Made by a program: the position numbers and the translations under genes | The notes under the pieces: generated by a model | Database searches by the model: none | Seen by the model: only the letters and a program-made list of their open reading frames with translations | Told to the model about the DNA's origin: nothing | Assembly (NCBI RefSeq): GCF_000208925.1 | Contig: NW_001915206.1 | Span: 1 to 14,794 of the forward strand | Direction: 5' to 3' | Source: Entamoeba histolytica HM-1:IMSS | Lineage: Eukaryota > Evosea > Mastigamoebida > Endamoebidae | DNA: 14,794 bases | In this document: positions 8,505-14,740 of the stretch, one piece after another | How positions within the stretch are numbered: position 1 is the first letter of the stretch | Layout of the letters: the number at the start of each line of letters is the position of its first letter

Positions 8505-8507
8505 TTA
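8502..8507 (-). other. Abutting stop and start codons (TAAATG)
   Basis: Read on the minus strand, the TAA of the 128-aa gene is followed at once by the ATG of the 291-aa gene, shifting nothing in register. There is no room for a promoter between the genes except within the upstream coding sequence. This suggests a shared message with stop-and-restart translation, or an internal promoter. Confidence 0.85.
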
Positions 8508-8891
8508 ATAATGTAAATTAAGTTCTAAGATAAAATATTCATCCCAAAGTCCAACTGGGAAAATACTCTTTCCTTTATAATCTTTAAACCATATTTCTAT
8601 TCTTGTTATATTTTTATTAATATTGAAATGTTTTGGTGTCATATTTCCATATGTTGAAAAACATATCATTTGATCATTTTCTGGTGAATCATAATTAAAT
8701 GATCCATGACAACTAACTCCAATATCTAATTGTCCATTCAAATTAAAATATACAAAATTCATTACTTCTATTGTTTTAGGATAATTTTCTGATGTAATAA
8801 ATTCCCATGGTAATTTCACTTTCCATTTACCTGTTGTTTTGTTTGGAGATGCATTTTCTCTTGTTATAGTGAAATATCTTTGATTACTCAT
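8505..8891 (-). CDS. Beta-rich small protein, 128 aa, candidate fibre base or single jelly-roll minor capsid protein
   Basis: The protein is almost entirely beta-prone: WKVKLPWEF near 23-31, IEVMNFVYFNLNG at 41-53, a His/Cys/Asn-rich middle, then ITRIEIWFKDYKGKSIFP (95-112) and a terminal strand DEYFILELNLHY (117-128). A final strand of alternating hydrophobics after a D-x-G-K turn is common in small virion proteins of this virus group, and the length would allow one jelly-roll-like domain. Its partner downstream on the same strand is the fibre-like protein, so a base or adaptor between shell and fibre is a reasonable inference. I am confident that it is a gene and less sure of its role. It is divergent from the 382-aa gene across 65 bases. 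Confidence 0.72.
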   Translation of the reverse strand: MSNQRYFTITRENASPNKTTGKWKVKLPWEFITSENYPKTIEVMNFVYFNLNGQLDIGVSCHGSFNYDSPENDQMICFSTYGNMTPKHFNINKNITRIEIWFKDYKGKSIFPVGLWDEYFILELNLHY

Positions 8892-8956
8892 TAATATGTT
8901 GTTTTAAGATGAACTCAATATTCATCTAAACTAAAAATATTTATTAAATAATTATC
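8892..8956. promoter_or_regulatory. Divergent promoter with central inverted repeat
   Basis: These 65 bases separate two opposite start codons. Near the middle lies a 7-base inverted repeat, AGATGAA at 8907-8913 and TTCATCT at 8921-8927, with a 7-base loop. It could be an operator serving both directions. GATGAACTC within it resembles the Entamoeba GAAC element. AT-rich DNA gives such short palindromes by chance, so confidence is limited. Confidence 0.4.
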
Positions 8957-10105
8957 ATGTCAGTTGAAACTATTCAAAATCGTTCAAATACTATGGAAGA
9001 AGAATCAACCAAAGAAAATTCATCAATCACAACAATTCCACAATCACCTACTCAAAATCAATCATCTGGTACTTCATCACAACCAACACAAAATGATAAG
9101 AATGATACTATTGGTTATTTAAACTCAATGAAATATACTAAAACTAGACCATATTTAGAACATCTTATGCAAAGTATAAATAACATACCTAATAGTTGGT
9201 ATATCAATAATCAATTAATTTATGTTCCTATTCCAGATTCAATACAAGATTTTAAACATAAATCTATTTCATCTCAAGTTAAAAATTATCTAATTACAAT
9301 GCTTGGTAGTGATGATAATGGAATGAACAAAAGACTACAAAAATTAGTTCAAATTCTTAATACTAACTTCAAAAATATTTATAATTCTATTCAATATTCT
9401 ATTACACAATATATACAAATGTTTACGAGTTATATTTCATCAGTGTTAAACAGACCAATAATGAATTGGGATCTTAAAGGAATGTTTTATTTAATTGATA
9501 ATGGAGATAATTATGTTAATAATCCAATAATGATATTATGTGATAATTTAATTTTATCAATCCAACGATCAACCATTATTAAAAATGCTAAATCAAAAGG
9601 TGATAATAGAGAATTTAATATTGAAAATGAATATAAACAAGCTAAAGAAGTTGGAAGAAAACAATATATACATCTTGCTGGGTTACGTGATGATATTTCA
9701 AATAATAATGGATTTAGTAAATCATTAAATGTAGGAAAAAGAAAACAAAAATCATCAAAATATGAAAAAACAGAAAGAAAATTTTCATTTCATTCATTCT
9801 TTATTCTAGGTATGACTAAAAATCAAATTATTCAACATTCATTATTTGGTGGAAAAGAAGGAGCAAGTGGTTTAGCTCATTTAATAAAAGCAAAAGTAAT
9901 TCCTGATTGTGTAAGTTCAATATGGGTATGTTGTGTTGATAAAAGATATGAAAATGGAAGAAATGGGAAATTTTCTGTATCTAAACAAAATATTACATGG
10001 TCAGGTGGAAAACTTAAACCAGATATAGATGATGAAAAGGGATTAACAAAATATTTAATTATTTATTTATATGCTAAAGATCATGAGTATATGAATAAAA
10101 AATAA
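8957..10105 (+). CDS. Unrecognised 382-aa protein with disordered N-terminus, candidate virion protein
   Basis: No family is recognised. Residues 1-52 are rich in Ser, Thr, Gln and Asn and probably disordered. A helical middle region follows (about 60-235), with repeated Tyr/Ile/Gln-rich helices at 128-165, then a basic patch KRKQKSSKYEKTERK (261-275). The C-terminal part (276-375) looks like a separate mixed alpha/beta domain with FSFHSFFILG, a CVSSIWVCCVDKR strand (318-330) and a terminal YLIIYLYAKDHEYM (366-379). It lies between the fibre-like pair and the packaging ATPase, where Polintons often carry virion genes, so a penton or another structural component is possible. I looked for adenain or integrase catalytic motifs and found none. 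Its stop is 8 bases from the convergent ATPase gene. Confidence 0.7.
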   Translation: MSVETIQNRSNTMEEESTKENSSITTIPQSPTQNQSSGTSSQPTQNDKNDTIGYLNSMKYTKTRPYLEHLMQSINNIPNSWYINNQLIYVPIPDSIQDFKHKSISSQVKNYLITMLGSDDNGMNKRLQKLVQILNTNFKNIYNSIQYSITQYIQMFTSYISSVLNRPIMNWDLKGMFYLIDNGDNYVNNPIMILCDNLILSIQRSTIIKNAKSKGDNREFNIENEYKQAKEVGRKQYIHLAGLRDDISNNNGFSKSLNVGKRKQKSSKYEKTERKFSFHSFFILGMTKNQIIQHSLFGGKEGASGLAHLIKAKVIPDCVSSIWVCCVDKRYENGRNGKFSVSKQNITWSGGKLKPDIDDEKGLTKYLIIYLYAKDHEYMNKK

Positions 10106-10113
10106 TAATTCAT

Positions 10114-10863
10114 TTATCTTTTTATAATTCTTAAATCTCCTGTTAAATTATCTATTTTTAATACTTCATTTTGATTTATACTTTGATATAAATAATAAGC
10201 AACAGAATTTGTAGCTGATCCTGCTGTTTGTCTATAAATATAACTAAAATTCTCTTTAGAATATCCTTTAAATATTATAATAGTTGCAATTTGTGTTTTA
10301 AATGATGCATTTAATGCCTTCCATATATGTAAATTCACAATAATTGTTGTTTTCAAATGTCTTAATCTTGTAATAATTTCTCCCCATGTTTTGTCTTCTT
10401 TCATTAATGCAAATGTTGCATCTTCTAATATAATTAATAAATGTTTTTCTTGTGGTTGTTTATAATATTGCATTAATGCTGGCATAAATTTTTCATAATT
10501 CATTCCATATATTGGTGTTTTAATAAGTCCTTTAAGTTGATTAAATGTTTCATCTTCTCCTGCATTTTGTGATACATAAATAATCGCTTCATATTGATGT
10601 TCTATTTTATTGAGTTTTGCTAATTCTTTCATTATAAATGTTGTTTTCCCTGCTCCTTGTTTCCCAATAATAATATTAAAACTATTATAATAAAAGAAGA
10701 TTTGTCGATGAACTTTTTTAATTTGATTCTCTCCTTTAATATTACTTAATCTTTCTTTAATTTCTTTATCTATTTCTTCTTCTCCAATATCATCATCTTC
10801 ATCATCTTCATATTCTTCTCTATATTCATTTGTATTATCATCTTCAAAATTATCAAATTCCAT
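10114..10863 (-). CDS. Genome-packaging ATPase of the FtsK/HerA (A32-like) type, 249 aa
   Basis: This P-loop ATPase would pump the element's DNA into preformed capsids. Walker A is clear (IIGKQGAGKTT, with K73), as is a Walker B strand ending in acidic residues (LLIILED, E147/D148). Downstream, a strand TTIIVNLHIW (172-181) could be the sensor region, and R166/R168 lie in TRLRH. The length is typical for Polinton ATPases (about 220-260 aa). The first 36 residues are a strongly acidic extension that is probably disordered. The Walker B order is E-D rather than the more usual D-E or D-D. It follows the 109-aa coiled-coil gene on the same strand with a 27-base gap, so the two may be co-transcribed. 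Confidence 0.9.
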   Translation of the reverse strand: MEFDNFEDDNTNEYREEYEDDEDDDIGEEEIDKEIKERLSNIKGENQIKKVHRQIFFYYNSFNIIIGKQGAGKTTFIMKELAKLNKIEHQYEAIIYVSQNAGEDETFNQLKGLIKTPIYGMNYEKFMPALMQYYKQPQEKHLLIILEDATFALMKEDKTWGEIITRLRHLKTTIIVNLHIWKALNASFKTQIATIIIFKGYSKENFSYIYRQTAGSATNSVAYYLYQSINQNEVLKIDNLTGDLRIIKR

Positions 10864-10890
10864 AAACTAAATTTATAAAGATTCAATTAT

Positions 10891-11220
10891 TTAATAGTTT
10901 GTTTGGAAAACTTCTAGTCTTTGTTCTAATAGTCCATTTCGTATTTCTTCATTTGTTTTCATTTCTTGATTATACATATTTCTTATCTTCTCTATTTCTT
11001 TTCTTAATCGTTTATTCTCGGAAATAATATCTTCCATAAGATCATTCAAATTATCATTTAGTTGTCTTTTAATATACTGATTCATCTTATCTTTTTGATT
11101 TCTTGTTTTCTTGGGTGCTGCTTCTTCTATTGTTGGATTAGTTGCTCTTATTAATACTGGTGGTAATTCATTATTTTCATTTGGTTGTGTTTCAAAAATG
11201 TTTTGTTGTGTATTGCTCAT
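10891..11220 (-). CDS. Small coiled-coil protein, 109 aa, function unknown
   Basis: The N-terminal third (1-35) is polar, Asn/Gln/Pro-rich and probably disordered. A basic run follows (KKTRNQKDK, 37-45), then one long helix to about residue 104 with heptad-like hydrophobics (L54, L58, L61, I65, I66, L72, I76, I79). A basic stretch followed by a coiled coil is the plan of bZIP DNA-binding proteins, but the key bZIP Asn/Arg signature is not evident, so I do not name it so. A scaffold or packaging partner of the ATPase is another reading, given adjacency on the same strand. The minus strand carries ATATTTAAAGG ending 34 bases before this ATG, which supports the start. Confidence 0.7.
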   Translation of the reverse strand: MSNTQQNIFETQPNENNELPPVLIRATNPTIEEAAPKKTRNQKDKMNQYIKRQLNDNLNDLMEDIISENKRLRKEIEKIRNMYNQEMKTNEEIRNGLLEQRLEVFQTNY

Positions 11221-11377
11221 GTTATTCTTGTTTGTTATTTCATGTTTTCTTTTCCTTTAAATATTATGTTGTATTATTCTTATTATTATCCTTTCTATTC
11301 TGTATTATATTCATCATTTAGGGCCCTTGTTTTATCATCATATATACGTCATTTGAAACTCATTATTCATTTGAAAC
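11221..11377. promoter_or_regulatory. Divergent promoter region between the 109-aa and 68-aa genes
   Basis: On the minus strand a TATTTAAAG box occupies 11255-11263, 34 bases before the ATG of the 109-aa gene, almost the same distance as the GTATTTAAAG box before the 131-aa gene. On the plus strand a TATATA run near 11340-11345 lies about 33 bases before the ATG at 11378. A 10-base direct repeat CATTTGAAAC lies at 11350-11359 and 11368-11377, the second copy touching the ATG. The GGGCCC near 11321-11326 stands out in this AT-rich DNA. Confidence 0.5.
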
Positions 11378-11584
11378 ATGACTACTTTAAAAGATATTCT
11401 TATTACACTTGCTGCTTATGAAATAGATCAACCATCATTAGAAGAAGCAATCAAATTACAAAAACAAATTGGAAATTTAATCCCATCAATTCATGAAGAA
11501 CATCAGAAAAGATTAATAAAACATGCATATTGGAAAATTGTATGGATAATAAATACATTAGCACCATGGGATAATAAAAATTAA
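11378..11584 (+). CDS. Small helical protein of unknown function, 68 aa
   Basis: This short open frame has its own upstream TATA-like run and repeats, and an unbroken helical pattern: an N-terminal hydrophobic helix (LKDILITLAAY), a charged middle (SLEEAIKLQKQI), and an aromatic C-terminal helix with WKIVWIINTLAPW. Its codon choice (GAA, AGA, CCA, ACA) matches the other genes. It has no transmembrane span long enough to be sure of and no known motif. The last bases and stop overlap the inner inverted repeat. It could be a small regulator or virion component. I consider it more likely real than not, mainly because it fills the only plus-strand space here with a promoter-like leader. Confidence 0.55.
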   Translation: MTTLKDILITLAAYEIDQPSLEEAIKLQKQIGNLIPSIHEEHQKRLIKHAYWKIVWIINTLAPWDNKN

Positions 11585-11692
11585 TTGATTATTTTATTTG
11601 AAACTTTCATTTTATTATTAATATTTATCAAAAAGTATTTAAATTAAATTTATTTTATCTTTCTTTAAAATGTCTTAAAAATTAATTAAATA
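11577..11692. repeat. Right arm of the inner, diverged inverted repeat
   Basis: This is the partner of 971-1080, aligned in reverse complement through ordered exact blocks of 15, 21, 10 and 17 bases with small indels between. It begins inside the stop region of the 68-aa gene and ends just before the stop of the 391-aa gene. A GTATTTAAAT string at 11635-11644 is followed by ATG-TCT-TAA at 11670, so no protein follows it. The counterpart on the left lacks the string, so it is probably chance. Confidence 0.85.
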
Positions 11693-11714
11693 AAGAAAAA
11701 ACTAATAAATTAGT

Positions 11715-12890
11715 TTAAAAATTAAAACCATTCAAATCTTTAAGAGATGAATGGTCTTCTTGGAAATTGAAACTCCAATGATTGTTCACTCCCTCAGTTA
11801 TTCTATGAATTGACGATGGATCTTCAAACTCTTCATCATCAGACTCTTCAAATTCCATTTCATCATCCTCATCCTTATCTTCTTCTAATTCCTCGACAAG
11901 ATTATTAGTAATATCCTTTTCTAATTCATCCTCCTCCTCTTCTAATATTTCTTCATTGTTATCTTCTAATTCCTCGACAAGATTATTAGTAATATCTTTT
12001 TCTAATACTTCCTCCTCTTCTAATTCATCCTCCTCCTCTTCTAATATTTCTTCATTATTATCTTCTAATTTCACTGTAGCATCATCAATAAAACTATTCA
12101 TTTTTAATTCTTCCTCATTATTTTCTGTGTAATCATCGGTTTCATCATTTGTGCCGTCTGTATGAACTTCCTTATGTCTAAGTTTCATTCGTCTTACTAA
12201 TTTGCTTTCCGCTTCATTCCATTTTGAAATAAATGGAGTTATATATTTTAAATTCTCAATGTGTAATGGGTTTTGTTCATCTAATAATACAATAACATAC
12301 CACGATAAAAATTCTATAAATGTCTGCCTTAGCCAGAAATCTTCATTAATATCAATTTTTTTAATACAAAAATTCATAAGGTTAACTATATTGAGATTGT
12401 CTTTTAATAAAATACTTTTTCTAAGTGATTTTAAGATAGTTATAAAATCACAAAGTTTAAAAAATAGATACTCATTAAGGCTCACATTGTAATTTCCATG
12501 ATTACTTTCAAAAAGATTTTTCCGTAGGGTTTTAAAATCTTCAATAGTATTATTTATTTTATTAATGAGTTTAATACCGTGAGATTTCAAAGACACATGA
12601 GCGTATTTTGGAAGTCTTTTAGGAGAATTGTGTCTAAAGTAATATGAGCGCTTTTCCGAATGATTGGAAGATATTTCTTTTTTGGTTTTTTTTACTTGAG
12701 TATATTCATGAGGAACATTAAATATTTTGGTAATAGCTAATTCATTTGGTGATGTATTATTTAAAAATTGATCTTTATTAAATTCGGCTGCTTCTTTTTG
12801 AAGATATGTAAAACGTCCTACAATATCATTTTGAGATAAAAATTGTTCATATTTAATAATGTTACCTTCAAAAACACTAACACTAGTCAT
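11715..12890 (-). CDS. Acidic-repeat protein, 391 aa, function unknown
   Basis: I do not recognise this protein. Residues 1-105 are polar with a basic stretch (KKTKKE at 67-72, and 80-103 rich in Arg, Lys and His). Residues 106-235 are helical, with alternating hydrophobic and charged residues (FLSWYVIVLLDE at 194-205). From about 245 the protein becomes highly acidic. It contains two tandem units, LEDNNEEILEEEEDELE followed by KDITNNLVEE, at 275-307 (33 aa) and 308-334 (27 aa), which differ by a six-residue insertion. The underlying DNA repeats are nearly identical (11881-11961 and 11962-12060), so the duplication is recent or being homogenised. It reads inwards from the right end, mirroring the 131-aa gene on the left. 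A long acidic tail could bind basic proteins or mimic DNA; that is inference. It lacks integrase or recombinase motifs. Confidence 0.82.
   Translation of the reverse strand: MTSVSVFEGNIIKYEQFLSQNDIVGRFTYLQKEAAEFNKDQFLNNTSPNELAITKIFNVPHEYTQVKKTKKEISSNHSEKRSYYFRHNSPKRLPKYAHVSLKSHGIKLINKINNTIEDFKTLRKNLFESNHGNYNVSLNEYLFFKLCDFITILKSLRKSILLKDNLNIVNLMNFCIKKIDINEDFWLRQTFIEFLSWYVIVLLDEQNPLHIENLKYITPFISKWNEAESKLVRRMKLRHKEVHTDGTNDETDDYTENNEEELKMNSFIDDATVKLEDNNEEILEEEEDELEEEEVLEKDITNNLVEELEDNNEEILEEEEDELEKDITNNLVEELEEDKDEDDEMEFEESDDEEFEDPSSIHRITEGVNNHWSFNFQEDHSSLKDLNGFNF
11881..12060. repeat. Two tandem DNA repeats (81 and 99 bases) inside the acidic gene
   Basis: Each unit begins TCTTCTAATTCCTCGACAAG and ends TTCTTCATT-[GA]-TTA. 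Unit one is 11881-11961 and unit two 11962-12060, the latter with 18 extra bases. A partial third start is seen at 12061. Both lengths are multiples of three, so the reading frame is kept. Confidence 0.9.
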
Positions 12891-13090
12891 AATAAATAAA
12901 TAATTAATGATTAATAAACATTTTGAGATTGATTAAAAAGCAATTTTAATTAAATAGTAGAGGCGAACTTTAAAAGATTAGAGTTGAATTTGGAGGTGAA
13001 ATTAAGAGATATGAGACCAACAATTATTAGATATGAGGTAATAAAAATAAATGATATTTAAAACAACAATTGTGATTATCTAAAAATAGA
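12891..13090. other. Leader region between the acidic-repeat gene and the right inverted repeat
   Basis: No gene is seen. On the minus strand, in the direction of the acidic-repeat gene, CTTTTAAAG (12968-12976, minus strand) is the nearest TATA-like string, 78 bases before the ATG. Near it, GGCGAAC and the block 12960-13030 are slightly less AT-rich, as in the promoter island on the left, but the GGCATGTCT repeats are absent. TGTTTTAAATATCAT near 13050-13065 (minus strand) matches the left subterminal spacer. Confidence 0.35.
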
Positions 13091-13478
13091 ATATTCTATA
13101 AATAAAATATGAAATAAATGTTATATAAAACGATTCCACACAATTCACCCTTAATGCTTAATATGATGTATCACACTATTGTCAAATTGTACCATAGAAA
13201 AAAAAATATAAAAAGATAATAAAAATAATAAAATTATAATATAAAAAATAAATAAAATGAATAATAATATTTAAATAGAAAATAAACTATATTCAATTAA
13301 TTTAATTCATTATCCAATTAAAATTTATTTAAATATGAATTAAATAATAATTAATTTATATTTATTGTTCTCTTTATTTATTCATTCTTTTTCTGTATTA
13401 TTTCATCATTTATTTAATTTCTTTTTGAATCTATATCAATTGAATTAAATACTACATTATATTTTGATATGTCTGTTT
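13091..13478. repeat. Right terminal inverted repeat of the element
   Basis: This is the exact reverse complement of 1-388 over all 388 bases, including the homopolymer lengths. Because the left copy is cut by the window edge, this copy may continue past 13478, and the outer boundary cannot be fixed here. Perfect identity in a sequence so AT-rich points to recent insertion or to copying between ends during replication. Confidence 0.97.
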
Positions 13479-13571
13479 GTATATTTTATTCTTTTATTGA
13501 ATTTTCTTTTGGTTATCTTCTTCTTTTCTGTTATTCTTTTCTACTTATTCTTTGTGATATATTATTTCTAC

Positions 13572-13870
13572 AACAACGAAAAAAGCAAATAATAGAAAAA
13601 AGAAGAGAATGAATGATATAAAAGAATAAAAATAAAGTAAAAAGTAGAAGGAGATGAAGAAAGAATAAAAGGAGAAAGGAGAGAATATAAAAAGAAAGAA
13701 GATAAAGTGTAATAAAACAAAAGAGATGATAAAAGAAGAAAAGAATGAAAAAAATAAAGGATGCAAATTTCATTGAAACAAATAAAAAAAGCGCAAAATT
13801 TAATGATGCAAAATTTAATGATGCAAAATATTTAGCAACATTTTTATTGATGCAAAATATTTTGAAATAA
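13572..13870. repeat. Diverged direct repeat, copy A
   Basis: It opens AACAACGAAAAAAGCAAATA and continues AAGAAGAGAA...TATAAAAGAATAAAAA...AAGTAGAAG, and ends near TTTAATGATGCAAAATATTT and TTATTGATGCAAAATATTTT. The same order of landmarks recurs at 14523-14740 with indels. It is purine-rich on the plus strand. Confidence 0.6.
13793..13829. repeat. 15-base tandem repeat, about 2.5 copies
   Basis: The unit GCAAAATTTAATGAT occurs at 13793-13807 and 13808-13822, with a partial copy at 13823-13829. Further loose copies of GATGCAAAAT lie near 13851. Confidence 0.85.
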
Positions 13871-14058
13871 AAATAAATCATCATTTGATATTATTAATAT
13901 ATTTGATAATAAATTATATTATATATTAAATACATCATATTTCTTTATTATTTATCTTTCTTTTTATTATTTCATATATTAAATTATTATTCATTCATTT
14001 ATTATTTATATTTCATTTATTAAATAAAATGAAAATGAAAATGTAAAATATCAATCAA

Positions 14059-14094
14059 TTAAATATTCATGAATAATAATTTATGAATATTTAA
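14059..14094. repeat. Perfect 12-base hairpin
   Basis: TTAAATATTCAT at 14059-14070 pairs with ATGAATATTTAA at 14083-14094 across a 12-base loop. It is AT-only apart from one C/G pair and has no gene beside it, so a function is not evident. Confidence 0.6.
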
Positions 14095-14194
14095 TAATTG
14101 AAATAATAAATAATAAAGTAACAATAATGATATATTCAATATATTCTTTATTTGATTTGTTCAATATTAGATTATTCTATTTCATTATTATTTC

Positions 14195-14233
14195 ATTATT
14201 TTATTTCATTATTTTATTTCATTATTTTATTTC
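14195..14233. repeat. 13-base tandem repeat, three exact copies
   Basis: ATTATTTTATTTC is repeated at 14195-14207, 14208-14220 and 14221-14233, with an 11-base degenerate copy before it (14184-14194). Confidence 0.9.
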
Positions 14234-14349
14234 ATTTAATATTTGTTTTAAAATCAAATAAACAATAATATTGATATTCATTCAACATATTAATTTAATA
14301 TAATAAATATACACAACATTTCAGAATAAATAATAAATAATTAAGAATG

Positions 14350-14374
14350 AAAATATTGAATTATTCAATATTTT
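14350..14374. repeat. Perfect 11-base hairpin
   Basis: AAAATATTGAA at 14350-14360 pairs with TTCAATATTTT at 14364-14374 across a 3-base loop. There is no adjacent gene to terminate. Confidence 0.6.
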
Positions 14375-14522
14375 GTTCAACATAAAATCAATAAAACATA
14401 TATTTTGATAATACACAAATGAAATAATAAAGAAATATACAATACTCAAGAATTAATAAAAAAAGAAATAAAAAGAATAAATGAATATAATATTGATAAA
14501 TAATAGAAGAAAGAAATATAAA

Positions 14523-14740
14523 AACAACGAAAAACAAATAATATAAAAAGAAGAGAAATATATAAAAGAATAAAAAGAAAGTAGAAGAAGAATATAAAAA
14601 TAATAAATCACAAAGATGTAATAAAAGAAGAAATAAAAAGTGTAATTTTAATGTAAAAATTAGAAATATTCAATAAAAGTGTCTAATTTAATGATGTAAA
14701 ATGATTAATATTATTTTATTAATGAAAAATATTTTACTCT
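14523..14740. repeat. Diverged direct repeat, copy B
   Basis: It opens AACAACGAAAAACAAATAAT, continues AAGAAGAGAAATATATAAAA and AAAGTAGAAGAAG, and ends near CTAATTTAATGATGTAAAAT and TTATTAATGAAAAATATTTT. Landmark order matches copy A at 13572-13870, but this copy is shorter and GATGC has become GATGT. Confidence 0.6.

Noticed and set aside
8957..10105. Adenovirus-type protease or integrase in the 382-aa protein
   Set aside because: No ordered His-Asp/Glu-Cys triad, HHCC zinc motif or D-D-E arrangement could be found.
10891..11220. bZIP transcription factor reading of the 109-aa protein
   Set aside because: A basic run precedes a coiled coil, but the characteristic Asn/Arg pattern of the bZIP DNA-binding region is not visible.
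11185..11421. Plus-strand 78-aa hydrophobic frame over the 109-aa gene start, the promoter region and the 68-aa gene
   Set aside because: It overlaps two better-supported genes in conflicting frames and crosses the divergent promoter.
11635..11672. GTATTTAAAT followed by an ATG at 11670, as if a promoter of a lost gene
   Set aside because: The ATG is followed by one codon and a stop, and the matching position in the left inner repeat lacks the box, so chance in AT-rich DNA is more likely.
13531..13884. Long minus-strand frames rich in Phe, Leu and Ile
   Set aside because: They come from purine-rich low-complexity DNA on the plus strand, overlap each other in two frames, and resemble no protein family or believable membrane protein.
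13793..14233. CRISPR-like or telomeric repeat array
   Set aside because: The tandem units are short (13 and 15 bases), contiguous without spacers, and have only two or three copies.
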